From Streptomyces sp. S.PNR 29 (GTDB lineage Bacteria > Actinomycetota > Actinomycetes > Streptomycetales > Streptomycetaceae): DNA of 64,000 bases. The notes beneath the pieces were generated by a model. The model ran no database searches, was not told where the DNA came from, and was given only the letters and a program-made list of their open reading frames with translations. Below, one piece after another: positions 41,521-50,652 of the stretch. The translations under genes were made by a program, and so were the position numbers. The stretch spans positions 62,001 to 126,000 of the forward strand of contig NZ_JANUQM010000002.1 in assembly GCF_030386795.1 (NCBI RefSeq). Reading direction: 5' to 3'. Position 1 is the stretch's first letter. Every line of letters begins with the position of its first letter.

Positions 41521-42765
41521 TCAGCTCACCTCCGTCGTATGCAGGTAGTGCTCGAACAGGTCCCTCAGGTGGGCGCCGTCACCGTGGCCGAGGAGGGTGC
41601 GGGACCAGCGCAGGGCCAGGTGGAGACGGCCGGCGGTCGAGGCGGTGGTGACGGTGAGTCCGCGGGGCATGCGGGCCGGGGCCGAGAACCAGACGGCGTG
41701 CGCGCGGCCGGCCTCCTCGCCGAAGTCCAGGGGGTAGGGAACGCGGCCGATGTTGCTGAGCAGGGTGGTGGACGTCCACGGAGCGGCCGCTCTGCGCAGG
41801 CCCCGGGTGAGGGCGGCCCGGACGGTGACCGGGGCCCAGGGGGCGGTGAGCAGGGAGGCACCGTGCCCCAGTTGGGGGCGCGGGAGGGATTTCAGAGCGC
41901 GGGTACGGTTCGCCGTACGGCGCAGCAGGCCGGGCATGTCGGAGGGGACCAGTTCCTGTGGGGCGAAGGGGACCTCGACCAGGCGGGTGCCGTTGCCGAT
42001 GGGCATCGTGGTGTCGCGGGGGCGGTCGTCCACCGGCATGGTGATGCGCAGCGGGCGGGGCCGGACGCCGTGCTCTCTGTTCCAGTGGGCGATGGTCAGG
42101 GCCGTGGCGACCATGAGCTGGTCGTTCACCGTGTAGGGGGAGCCCTTGGGGCGGTGCGGGAGGGGCAGTTCGGTGACGAGCAGGCCGTTGCCCGGGGAGG
42201 GCTCCGGGGTGCCGGGGGCGACCCTTGCGGGGCGGGACCAGGAGGCGGGAAGGTCCTGGGGTCCTCCAGGGGCGTCGGAGGGACGGGCGGGGGATGCCGC
42301 GGGGGAGTTGTCCCTGCCTCCGTACAGCTCCGCGGCGGTGGCGAGGACGCGGAGGCAGGCGGGGCCGTCGAGGGCGGTGTGGTTGATGGTCAGGAACAGC
42401 ACGCTCTCCACCACCTCCAGCCGGATCGGCGGCGAGGCCGACAGCGGGGGTGCCTGAGCGAGTGCCCGGGTGCGCGCGTCCCGCAACGCGTCCCTTCCCG
42501 ACGGCGGGAAGCTCACCACCTCCACGTCCGGATCCGCCGTCAGTTCCCACTCGTAGCGGCGCCGGTACCACGGCCCCGGAGCCTCGCGCATGAGGATCCG
42601 GGGGTGGCGCAGGAGGGCCTCCGTGAATGCCTTGCGCAGGCGGGTGGGGTCCAGGTGGCCGGGGAGGTGGACCTCGATGTGGACCGTCTCCGGCTCCTCC
42701 TCCTGGAGGCAGTGCCGGGACACCTCGTCCACGACCGGGAACGGGATGCGTACCGGTGACGTCAT
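41521..42765 (-). CDS. Stand-alone condensation-superfamily acyltransferase homologue
   Basis: 414 residues in the chloramphenicol acetyltransferase/NRPS condensation/WES superfamily. The active-site motif reads LTINHTALDGPACLRVL, a variant of HHxxxDG in which the first His is Asn; ELPLPHRPKGSPYTVNDQLM, VDDRPRDTTMPIGNGTRLVE and LLSNIGRVPYPLDFG fit the second half of the fold. The gene overlaps the AftD-like gene by four bases and is not linked to any carrier protein. It may acylate a glycan or lipid in the pathway encoded here, but this is inference. Confidence 0.75.
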   Translation of the reverse strand: MTSPVRIPFPVVDEVSRHCLQEEEPETVHIEVHLPGHLDPTRLRKAFTEALLRHPRILMREAPGPWYRRRYEWELTADPDVEVVSFPPSGRDALRDARTRALAQAPPLSASPPIRLEVVESVLFLTINHTALDGPACLRVLATAAELYGGRDNSPAASPARPSDAPGGPQDLPASWSRPARVAPGTPEPSPGNGLLVTELPLPHRPKGSPYTVNDQLMVATALTIAHWNREHGVRPRPLRITMPVDDRPRDTTMPIGNGTRLVEVPFAPQELVPSDMPGLLRRTANRTRALKSLPRPQLGHGASLLTAPWAPVTVRAALTRGLRRAAAPWTSTTLLSNIGRVPYPLDFGEEAGRAHAVWFSAPARMPRGLTVTTASTAGRLHLALRWSRTLLGHGDGAHLRDLFEHYLHTTEVS

Positions 42766-45700
42766 GCGCGCTCGCCCCTCCCCCTGTCTTCTCCGGGCTG
42801 GGTGGGCCGCTCGGGCCCCGGCGTCGCCCGGAACTTCGGTCTGCGCGACGCGATGCGGGCGGTCGGCGGGTCGGGGTCGGGGCGGCCGGGGCCGCGCGCG
42901 GACACCGTGGGGCCGGCCTCGGAGCGGCGCGGCGCGGTGGGAAGAGGGCCGCTCTCGGCGCCCAGCGGACTCGCGCCCCGCCGCCGGCGCGGCAGCGTCC
43001 GCGTCGGTGCCTCCGAGGGCGCGGGCGTCGTCGGCGGCGCCGGGGGAGAACCCCGCCCGTCCGGCTCCCGTACGCTCACCAGCCCCGCGAACAGCCCGAT
43101 CAGCGCCAGCAGCTGGGCCACCGGCCCGAACGCGCCCTGCTCCGCGCCGGCCGGCTCCCCGGCCCCCGTCGCCGCCGTGACCCCCGCGCCCGCCAGGGCC
43201 AGGAAGGCGATCGGCACCAGCAGCGCGTGCCGCCGGTGCGCCGGCACCGCCACCACCGGCACCAGCAGCGCGAGCCACCCGGCGATCACCGCGCCGACCA
43301 GCGTCAGCGCCACCGTGCCGAGCCACAGCCCGGGCAGCGGCGGGGCCGGCTGCGGTGCGTCGGGGTTGGGGGCGTGACGGCGCCACAGCACCAGGCCGAG
43401 CAGGGCCGCGATCCCGACGCCGCTGCCGATCAGCCCCGCCTCGTACGTCGTCGACGGCTCGTACGACAGCTTCACCGTGCCGCCGGCCCCCTCCGGGATC
43501 CGCCAGCCCTGCTGCCAGCCGTCCAGCCGTACCGGCGTGAGGTCGTGGCCGTTCAGCGTGGCCTTCCAGCCGTCGTTGTAGTTCTCGTACGTCGTCAGGT
43601 ACGAGGCCGCGCCCGAGCCGACCGTCACCTCGCGGCGGTCGCCCAGCCAGTCCCGTATCTCCAGCTCACGGCCCGCCGCGGCGGCCTCGGCGAGCGTGCC
43701 GCGGGTCAGGGTCACGTCCGTCAGGGCCAGCGGGCCCGCGTCGCCCCCTTCCAGCCGGTGCGAGCCGGCCGGCAGCCGCACCTCGGCGTCCGCCCGCCCC
43801 CGCTGACAGAGCGTCACCTCCACCGCGCGCCGCTCGACCAGGTCCCGAACCGTCCCCTTCACTGCGGTCCGGTACAGCTCGCCGTCCAGCGCCACCACCG
43901 GCCCCTTGCCGCACGGCAGCGAGAACGTCCGGCTGCCGGAGGGCTGCGGGGTGCGGTACTGGTCGAGGGCCGGGAGGTACGCCTCCGTCAGGCCCACCGG
44001 CAGGCTCAGGTCCTCGTCGGCGACGGGGTTGTGCAGGGTCAGCGGGGCCGTCCGGGTGACGGTGATGTCGAGGCGGTCGGTGGTGATCGGGTCGAAGCGG
44101 ACCACGCCGTTCTCGTCGACGTCGGCGATCGCCGCGCCGTCCGGGGAGCTGATGTGCACCTGGGCGGGGCGGGTGGACAGGCCGCCCGCAGCGGCCAGGA
44201 CCACCTCGCCCACGGGTTGCTTCCCGTCCCAGCTCAGATGGATCGTCGGCCGGTCGCCCGCGATCCACGCCGTGGTGAGGTCGCCGTCGGTGAGGTTGCG
44301 CGCCGACAGACCCGCGCCGAGGTTCGCCGTGGAGTCGGCGGTGGCGACGATCCGGTTCTGCTGCTCCGGCGCGACCTCGTACAGCAGCCGGTCGAGTTCC
44401 TCGCCCGGGACCGGCACCGCCTTCGCCGCCACCTCGTACGTGCCCGCCGTGCCCGTGGTGAAGCCGCGGTGCAGACCGTTCTCGGTGCCGGTCGCGGACA
44501 GGCCGGTGGGGTCGGGCGTGCGGTGCAGGGAGACGATGTCGGTGGCGGCGGTGGAGTTCTCGGCGTCCGTGGGCAGCCGCAGCAGGCGCGTCACCTGCAC
44601 GTCGGGCAGGCGGATCTCGGAGAAGCCCGCACCGGTGAGGCCGGCCCGGCGCTCCACCGAGTCCACGATCGTCAGCTTCATCCACCGCGTCCCACCCGCG
44701 GGCGCCCTGACGCTCTGCGTCATGCCGTTCGGCTGGAGGGAGCTCGTCACCGAGCCCTGCTCCGTCTCCACCCGCACCCGCGTCGCCGCCGCCCGCACAC
44801 TGTCCTGCGGCAACGGCGTGACCTTGACGGAGGACGGCATGTCGTACGTCCCCGTGAACCCGATCCGCAGCCACTGCCCGTCCGCCGAACCGGGCGCCCC
44901 CTCCGTCCACGCGGTGTCCGGGTTGCCGTCGAAGGCGTTCACCGGGTCGTACTGCGGCAGATGGAACAGCCAGCTGCCGTACGAGGACGCCGTCACCGAG
45001 CGGGCGCCGCGCAGCTCGGCCACCGTCTGATGGTCGAGCCCCTCGGCCGGCAGGATCTGGTGCGGCCCCTCGCCCGCGTCCTGTAGCGCGTCCGGCGCGT
45101 TGCGCTCGTTCCGGGTGTACGTGTACGAGGTGTTGGCGTTGACCAGCCCGAACCGCGTGTCCGCGCGCCGCAGCCCGTCTCCGGTGAGCTGCACCGGCGG
45201 CGAACCGAGCCCGGGGTGGCTGTCCCCGGTCAGCACCGTCGGCCGGCCACGCAGCTCGGTCGCCGGCGGCAGCAGCGCCTCGGGGCCGCCGGAGACGACG
45301 GCCGTGTCGGCGACCGGCGCGAGCCCGGCCTGCCCGGGCCGCGGCACGTCCGCGTCACGCGGCCGGTAGATCTCCACCGCCCGCTGCCGCGGGTACAGGC
45401 CCTCGACCTGGAGCGGGGTGCGGGGCGCGATCCGGCCGCCGGTCATGACCGGCCCGAGACCGGTCACCCGCTCGTACCCGGACTGTTCCAGGGACCGCTT
45501 CACCGTCGTGGTCGGTACATGGCCGATCTGGTCGGGGTCGAGATCGTTGCGGACGACGACGTAGTAGATCCCCGCGCGGCTCAGGTAGTCGGCCAGCCCC
45601 GGCACTTCGGCGCCGGACATCAGGGCCTGCTCGACGGCGTCCATGGCACGCCGGTTGCCGGGGGTGCCGAAGGGGACGTAGTCGCGCTGCGCCCAGCGGG

Positions 45701-47168
45701 ACCCGGCGAGCACGTCCAGGGGCTGGTCGATTGTCGAGCCCCAGGTGTAGAGGCCGTGGGCGGTCGCCGGGACGACCAGGGCGCGCGAGTCGGGCGAGTA
45801 CTTCTCCAGCCAGTCGGCCGTGGCCTGCCAGTAGGCGGGGAGCTTCCGGAAGGAACCGGGGTTGAGGATCGAGCCGTTGAGGTACGGCCACAGCAGCCCG
45901 GGGACGATCAGCACCGCCGCGACCAGCGGGGCCAAACGCCGGCCGCGCACCGGGCGGGCGCCGCGCGGCTCGGCGGCCACGCCCACCAGGTGCGCGAGGC
46001 CCAGGACGAGCGCCAGCGCGAGTCCCGTCTGGAACTTGTAGATGTTGCGGAAGGGCGACAGCCAGCCGTCCAGCCAGTCCTGCACGGTGTCGTGGAAGGG
46101 AGCGCCGAACGCGCCGCCGTACCCGGCGAGCAGCACCAGCGCCGTCACCAGCACCGTCAGCACCAGCCACCGCCGCTCCGGAACGTCCCGTCTGGCGAGC
46201 CCCGCGAGGCCCAGCCCGGCCGCGAGCGCCGAGCAGACGATCACGACGGCCGAGGACGCCACCGTCCAGCCCGCGGGCAGCCACGCCTCACCGAAGTGCA
46301 GGTACGCCACCCAGTTCCCGGCGCCGCGCAGCGCCTCCGTCGCCGACATGGTGGCCGTCGTGGTCTCGGAGGTCTCCACGTACGGCAGGAAGTTCTCGCC
46401 GTACGCCCCGAGCAGCAGCAGCGGGATCCACCACCAGGCCGTGACCACGAGCACGCCGGGCACCCACCAGGCGATCAGCTTGCGCTGCCTCGGCCCGGAC
46501 GGGCGGGACAGGAGATACAGCCCGACCGGGAGCAGCGAGGCCAGGGTCGAGGCCGCGTTGACGCCGCCCATGAACGGCACGATCAGCGCCGAACGCAGGG
46601 CCGCGACGCGGGCGGCGTACCGCTCGTTCGTCAGCGGCAGCAGCACCCACGGCAGGAACGCGCCGGGCAGCGCCGCCGCCGAGGTGGAGCCGACGACGGT
46701 GGTGAACACCGGCCACAGCGCGTACGCCACCGCCGCGAGCAGCCGGGACGCGCCGCTGCCCACGCGCAGCCGCTCGGCCAGCCGCAGCGCGCCCCAGAAC
46801 GCGACCGAGACGACCAGCGACAGCCACAGCCGCTCCGCCAGCCACACCGGCAGCCGCACGAGGTCGCACAGCCAGTGGAACGGCAGCATCGGCCACAGAT
46901 AGCCGGCGTACTGGTTGTGGATCCCGCCGAACGAGCCCTGGTCCTGCCACAACTGGCCCAGATCGGCGAGGAACCGGCCGGGGTCGACGGTGACGCCGAG
47001 CTTGGTGTCGAAGGTCTGGCGGCCCGGGTGCACCGCCAGGAACAGCACGAAGACCACGGCCCAGAACCCCAGCAGCCAGCGCCGCGACCTCGGGCCCTCC
47101 GGCGGACCCGAGGTCGGTGCGGGCGTGGGGACGGCTGCCGGAGGGGGAGCCTGGACCGTGGTCGTCAT
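42762..47168 (-). CDS. AftD-like alpha-(1->3)-arabinofuranosyltransferase homologue
   Basis: 1,468 residues. A membrane part (about 30-420) of the GT-C type begins LLGFWAVVFVLFLAVHPGRQ with the early acidic catalytic-position region TFDTKLGVTVDPGRFLADLG, followed by roughly ten helices. Long extracellular segments (about 420-1,270) carry discoidin-like CBM patches such as NAFDGNPDTAWTEGAPGSAD and LTDGDLTTAWIAGDRPTIHL. Four C-terminal helices are followed by a disordered Pro/Arg-rich tail. The architecture matches the DUF3367/AftD family, which extends arabinan in mycobacteria using a lipid-phosphate arabinose donor. The sugar moved here is unknown because Streptomyces is not known to build arabinogalactan. 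The ATG at 47168 overlaps the upstream methyltransferase stop (ATGA), fixing the start over a GTG three codons earlier. Confidence 0.85.
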   Translation of the reverse strand: MTTTVQAPPPAAVPTPAPTSGPPEGPRSRRWLLGFWAVVFVLFLAVHPGRQTFDTKLGVTVDPGRFLADLGQLWQDQGSFGGIHNQYAGYLWPMLPFHWLCDLVRLPVWLAERLWLSLVVSVAFWGALRLAERLRVGSGASRLLAAVAYALWPVFTTVVGSTSAAALPGAFLPWVLLPLTNERYAARVAALRSALIVPFMGGVNAASTLASLLPVGLYLLSRPSGPRQRKLIAWWVPGVLVVTAWWWIPLLLLGAYGENFLPYVETSETTTATMSATEALRGAGNWVAYLHFGEAWLPAGWTVASSAVVIVCSALAAGLGLAGLARRDVPERRWLVLTVLVTALVLLAGYGGAFGAPFHDTVQDWLDGWLSPFRNIYKFQTGLALALVLGLAHLVGVAAEPRGARPVRGRRLAPLVAAVLIVPGLLWPYLNGSILNPGSFRKLPAYWQATADWLEKYSPDSRALVVPATAHGLYTWGSTIDQPLDVLAGSRWAQRDYVPFGTPGNRRAMDAVEQALMSGAEVPGLADYLSRAGIYYVVVRNDLDPDQIGHVPTTTVKRSLEQSGYERVTGLGPVMTGGRIAPRTPLQVEGLYPRQRAVEIYRPRDADVPRPGQAGLAPVADTAVVSGGPEALLPPATELRGRPTVLTGDSHPGLGSPPVQLTGDGLRRADTRFGLVNANTSYTYTRNERNAPDALQDAGEGPHQILPAEGLDHQTVAELRGARSVTASSYGSWLFHLPQYDPVNAFDGNPDTAWTEGAPGSADGQWLRIGFTGTYDMPSSVKVTPLPQDSVRAAATRVRVETEQGSVTSSLQPNGMTQSVRAPAGGTRWMKLTIVDSVERRAGLTGAGFSEIRLPDVQVTRLLRLPTDAENSTAATDIVSLHRTPDPTGLSATGTENGLHRGFTTGTAGTYEVAAKAVPVPGEELDRLLYEVAPEQQNRIVATADSTANLGAGLSARNLTDGDLTTAWIAGDRPTIHLSWDGKQPVGEVVLAAAGGLSTRPAQVHISSPDGAAIADVDENGVVRFDPITTDRLDITVTRTAPLTLHNPVADEDLSLPVGLTEAYLPALDQYRTPQPSGSRTFSLPCGKGPVVALDGELYRTAVKGTVRDLVERRAVEVTLCQRGRADAEVRLPAGSHRLEGGDAGPLALTDVTLTRGTLAEAAAAGRELEIRDWLGDRREVTVGSGAASYLTTYENYNDGWKATLNGHDLTPVRLDGWQQGWRIPEGAGGTVKLSYEPSTTYEAGLIGSGVGIAALLGLVLWRRHAPNPDAPQPAPPLPGLWLGTVALTLVGAVIAGWLALLVPVVAVPAHRRHALLVPIAFLALAGAGVTAATGAGEPAGAEQGAFGPVAQLLALIGLFAGLVSVREPDGRGSPPAPPTTPAPSEAPTRTLPRRRRGASPLGAESGPLPTAPRRSEAGPTVSARGPGRPDPDPPTARIASRRPKFRATPGPERPTQPGEDRGRGERA

Positions 47169-47905
47169 GGGGGACACCGCCGGAGGATGAGGAGGAGGTT
47201 CCAGGTGGCCAGCTCACGGATCCCCGGCGCCTTGACGACGGTCTCCGCGAGGAACGGCCAGTAGCGGGAGCGCGCCGAGACGATCCGCACGTCGTCGCGG
47301 GCGCGCACCTGCCGCAGGGTGGTGCCGATGTGGTGCGGGAACAGGTTCTCGCCGAGGGTGTGCTTGGCGGGCCTGCCCGTACGGCGCTGGTAGCGGGCGC
47401 GGGCCCGCTCGGCGCCGAAGTAGTGCCACGGGGCCCACTCGTGCCCGCCCCACGGCGACAGCCAGTTGGTGAACGACACGTAGACCAGCCCGCCCGGACG
47501 GGTCACCCGCGCCAGCTCGCTGAGGAACGTCTGCGGATCGGCCACGTGCTCCAGGACGTTGGAGGAGAACGTGACGTCGGCGGCCCCGTCCCGCAGCGGC
47601 AGCAGATACCCGTCGGCGACCACGGCCGACTCGGGCGGTTTCTCGCCCAGTTCCCGCAGGTCCGGCTCGAAGAGGAACGCGTGCGCGCCGCGACGCCGGA
47701 ACTCCTCGGTGAAGTACCCGCCGCCACCGCCGACGTCCACGACCGTGCGGCCGGCGACGGGACCGTCGTAGGCCTCGACCTGGTCGACGGCGTCGCGGGC
47801 GAGGAGGGAGTAGCAGGACGCGGGGTCGTCCTGTTCGTGCCGGAAGGCGCGGAAGAGGGCGAGGGAGCGGCGCAGGGAGGGGTCTTTGAGACCTGTGGCG
47901 CTCAT
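47165..47905 (-). CDS. Class I SAM methyltransferase, Rv0224c-like
   Basis: 246 residues: TVVDVGGGGGYFTEEFRRRG (motif I), HAFLFEPDLRELG, DVTFSSNVLEHVADPQTFLS and RVTRPGGLVYVSFTNWLSPW, where a second half continues HEWAPWHYFGAERARARYQR. In mycobacteria a similar methyltransferase lies beside a GT4 gene and a DUF3068 gene in the aftD region, which supports an envelope role. Start and stop both overlap neighbours by four bases. Confidence 0.88.
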   Translation of the reverse strand: MSATGLKDPSLRRSLALFRAFRHEQDDPASCYSLLARDAVDQVEAYDGPVAGRTVVDVGGGGGYFTEEFRRRGAHAFLFEPDLRELGEKPPESAVVADGYLLPLRDGAADVTFSSNVLEHVADPQTFLSELARVTRPGGLVYVSFTNWLSPWGGHEWAPWHYFGAERARARYQRRTGRPAKHTLGENLFPHHIGTTLRQVRARDDVRIVSARSRYWPFLAETVVKAPGIRELATWNLLLILRRCPP

Positions 47906-49053
47906 GGGGCCCAGCCCCTCACCGCCTCGGCCGCCACCGCACGGAACTGCCGCACCGTACGATCCCAGCGATACCGCGCCGCGCGATCACGGGCCGCCTT
48001 GCCCATGAGCTCCCGCCGGTGCCCGGACAGGGCGAGCGTGCACCAGGCCGCCGCGAACGACGACTCGCCCCGCGCGAGGACACCGGTCTCACCGTCGACC
48101 ACGGAGTCCCGGACGCCGGGCACGTCGAAGGCGACCGTTGGCGTCTCCCGCGCCGCCGCCTCCGTCACCACCAGCCCCCAGCCCTCCACCGCCGACGGAT
48201 GCAGCAGCAGCCAGGCCGCGCACAGCAGACGGTGCTTCTCCGCCTCCGGCACATGACCGGTGAACTCCACGCCGGGACCGGCCAGTTGCTCCAGCCGCTG
48301 CCGCTCCGGCCCGTCGCCGACGATCAGCAGCCGGCCGCCGGTCACCGGACGCACCCGCTCCCACAACCGGAGCAACAGATCGATCCGCTTGTACTCGACG
48401 AGCCGGCCCACCGCCACGAACAGCGGTTCCGGGGAGCGGTCGGCGCGCGGGCCCGGCTCCTCCACGCCGTTGTGCACGACCCGAATGCGGTCCCGTTCGA
48501 CGCCGATCGCGCGCAGGGCGTGGGCCGTCGAAGCGGAGACGGCGACCAGCAGGCTCCGTTGCTGCGCACCGGTCAGCGCCCAGTGCTCCAGTCTTCGCCC
48601 GATGCGGGCGGCCGGGGCCAGCGGCCCGCCGAACCGCATCGTCCACAGGTCGGTGTGAACGTGGTTCACCAGGCACAGCGTGGGACCGCGATGCCACCGG
48701 GGCGCCAGGTACGGCATCCCGTTGCACACCTCGACCAGCAGATCGGCCTCGCCGACCTGGCGGGCGAAGGCCGAGCGGGCGCGCAGGTAGTGGCCGTAGG
48801 CGCCGCCCGCCGACACGACCCGGTAGTCGCGGCAGGCCGCCGGGCCGCCGCACAGCAGGGTGACCTGATGGCCCAGGTGGGTCAGCCCGTCGGCGAGCCG
48901 GTCCACCAGCAGTTCGGAGCCGCCGGCGGACGGATTGCCCAGGTCACGGTGGGCGAGGAAGACGATCCGGCGCGGATGTGGGGGGAGCGCCGGAGGGTGC
49001 TGCGGCGCGCTGGGGGGCGCGGGGCGCAGCGAGGGCGGTACGTGCTGGGGCAT
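47902..49053 (-). CDS. GT4-family glycosyltransferase
   Basis: 383 residues with two Rossmann lobes. The N-lobe starts IVFLAHRDLGNPSAGGSELL and continues RLADGLTHLGHQVTLLCGGP. The C-lobe has LFVAVGRLVEYKRIDLLLRL and the GT4 E-x7-E region HPSAVEGWGLVVTEAAARET. Enzymes of this type transfer a sugar from a nucleotide donor on the cytoplasmic side, so it may start or extend the glycan that AftD decorates outside. Its ATG has GGAG six bases upstream; it is the first gene of the overlapping operon that runs left to 38258. Confidence 0.9.
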   Translation of the reverse strand: MPQHVPPSLRPAPPSAPQHPPALPPHPRRIVFLAHRDLGNPSAGGSELLVDRLADGLTHLGHQVTLLCGGPAACRDYRVVSAGGAYGHYLRARSAFARQVGEADLLVEVCNGMPYLAPRWHRGPTLCLVNHVHTDLWTMRFGGPLAPAARIGRRLEHWALTGAQQRSLLVAVSASTAHALRAIGVERDRIRVVHNGVEEPGPRADRSPEPLFVAVGRLVEYKRIDLLLRLWERVRPVTGGRLLIVGDGPERQRLEQLAGPGVEFTGHVPEAEKHRLLCAAWLLLHPSAVEGWGLVVTEAAARETPTVAFDVPGVRDSVVDGETGVLARGESSFAAAWCTLALSGHRRELMGKAARDRAARYRWDRTVRQFRAVAAEAVRGWAP

Positions 49054-49293
49054 GGGTGCTCCAACTCGTGTCGGGGTGCGGAACTCAGCGTGGGGGAAGG
49101 CAGGGGCGCGGACCGTTCGGCCGGGTCGGCGGCCGGGCTCTGTTGTGGGGGGTCTGAGCTCTTCCTGGGATCTTCCTGGGAGGGGGGTGTGGGTGGGTTG
49201 TGCTCGGGTGGGGTTGGACAGTTTTAGCCCGGACGTTCGTCAGGGCTACTCACCGGCGTGACAATTTCCGGCTTTGTTCGAGCTGACGCCCTG

Positions 49294-50280
49294 TCACATC
49301 GTGAGGGCGGGCTGGGGTGTTCCAGGCATTTCGGAGTGCTCCGTCTCCTTCCGCCCTCGCGCCACCAGAACACCACCGACCACCGCGAGGACGAATCCGG
49401 CCACAGCCGCGCCGATCGGCAACGTCTCGCTCACCAGGCGCAGCAGACCGCTGTCCTGCTTCGCCTGCCGCACGGCTTCCTTCTGCGTCCCGGTGGTGAA
49501 CGAGATCTTCCGGCTGTCCAGCAGCACCGCCGCGTCCTTCTTCGCGCCCGGCGCGCGCAGGGTCCGTTTCGGGCCGGTCTGCGCGTAGATCACCCGGCCG
49601 GTGCGCTGGTCGACGACCAGCTCGATGCCGTGGTTGGAGTACCACTCCTCGGCCAGTACCTGCGGGCGGTCCGGCCGGTCGACGATGCCGCCCGGAACGA
49701 GCCGGGTGCCGGCCTTCGACGGCGGAACGGTCCCGGTGAACCGGTACCCGGTGTAACCCTGGACCTTCTTCGTGCCCCGGTACTCCAGCGTGACCGTCCC
49801 GCCGAGGGTGTTGTCCCACCACTGGTAGGAGCGTTTCTGCACGTCGAAGGGGAATTTCAGATAGGCCTCGCCCTCGATGTACGGCTGCTCCCCGCAGCAG
49901 TGCACCGGCTTGGTGGTCTTCCGGTCCATGACCCAGCGGTGCGGGGTGAACAGCAGCGCGTCGTGCGGGTCCGCGGCCGGCAGCGACTCGTCGGTGTCGA
50001 CCGTCGTCGTCACGTCCCAGACGGCGTTGCCGCTGCGTTCACTGCCGGCCACGTCGCCCCGCACCCGCTGGGTGATGGTGATCCTCTGGTCGGCAACCGT
50101 CTCGATCCGGTCGGTGTCGAAGACGCTGCCGGTGCCGGTGTAGACGGCGGTGGTGTCGATGTCGATCGGATTGACGGCGGCACGCGGCGACACGTACCAC
50201 GCCAGCAGGGGCGCGAGCACCAGCAGAAAGGTGCCGAGACCCAGCAGGAGCAGGGAGAAAGGTGAGGCTGAACGGCGCAT
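49294..50280 (-). CDS. DUF3068 (PorA-family) membrane protein
   Basis: 328 residues with one hydrophobic helix at each end (FSLLLLGLGTFLLVLAPLLA and LPIGAAVAGFVLAVVGGVLV), leaving a large extracytoplasmic domain between them (RIETVADQRITITQRVRGDV, LLFTPHRWVMDRKTTKPVHC with a Cys-Cys pair, YQWWDNTLGGTVTLEYRG). This two-anchor layout is DUF3068. The mycobacterial member beside the GT4/methyltransferase pair has been linked to lipomannan and lipoarabinomannan synthesis. A 240-bp gap separates it from the GT4 gene, and it is divergent from the DUF2613 gene. Confidence 0.87.
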   Translation of the reverse strand: MRRSASPFSLLLLGLGTFLLVLAPLLAWYVSPRAAVNPIDIDTTAVYTGTGSVFDTDRIETVADQRITITQRVRGDVAGSERSGNAVWDVTTTVDTDESLPAADPHDALLFTPHRWVMDRKTTKPVHCCGEQPYIEGEAYLKFPFDVQKRSYQWWDNTLGGTVTLEYRGTKKVQGYTGYRFTGTVPPSKAGTRLVPGGIVDRPDRPQVLAEEWYSNHGIELVVDQRTGRVIYAQTGPKRTLRAPGAKKDAAVLLDSRKISFTTGTQKEAVRQAKQDSGLLRLVSETLPIGAAVAGFVLAVVGGVLVARGRKETEHSEMPGTPQPALTM

Positions 50281-50497
50281 CCGGCACTCCAGAGGCGTGA
50301 GACGAGCCGACGTGAGCGAGCGTCGACACCGTGGGGGAAAGTGCGCGTGCGGTACGGGCCGGGAACCGTAGGCGCCCCTTGACGGACTGTCAATGTCTTG
50401 TCAACACTGGGCCGGACAGGCAGGGGTGGGCGCCGGGGTGGGGACGACCTCCGGGCTGACGTCCGGACGGGCTCCGGACAGAGAGGCTGACCCTGCG

Positions 50498-50650
50498 ATG
50501 TCCAGACTGCTCGCCGCCGCGCTGACCGTCGCGGTCGCCGCGGCTCTCGCCGCGGGCGCCGCGCTCGGCGTCGTCGCCCTGCTGGAGGCGACCCCCGACC
50601 AACCGAACACCCCGCTGATCACCTACGAGCAAGCAGGCAAGGGGAGTTGA
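50498..50650 (+). CDS. DUF2613 micro-protein
   Basis: A 50-residue protein: one long hydrophobic helix (LLAAALTVAVAAALAAGAAL) followed by a short tail with conserved PNTPLITYEQAG. This is the DUF2613 family of small actinobacterial membrane proteins; a member lies next to aftD in mycobacteria. It may stabilise or anchor the AftD complex, but no function is established here. The start has a weak GAGAGG box eleven bases away. It precedes the PucR-type regulator by two bases and may be co-transcribed with it. Confidence 0.78.
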   Translation: MSRLLAAALTVAVAAALAAGAALGVVALLEATPDQPNTPLITYEQAGKGS

Positions 50651-50652
50651 CC

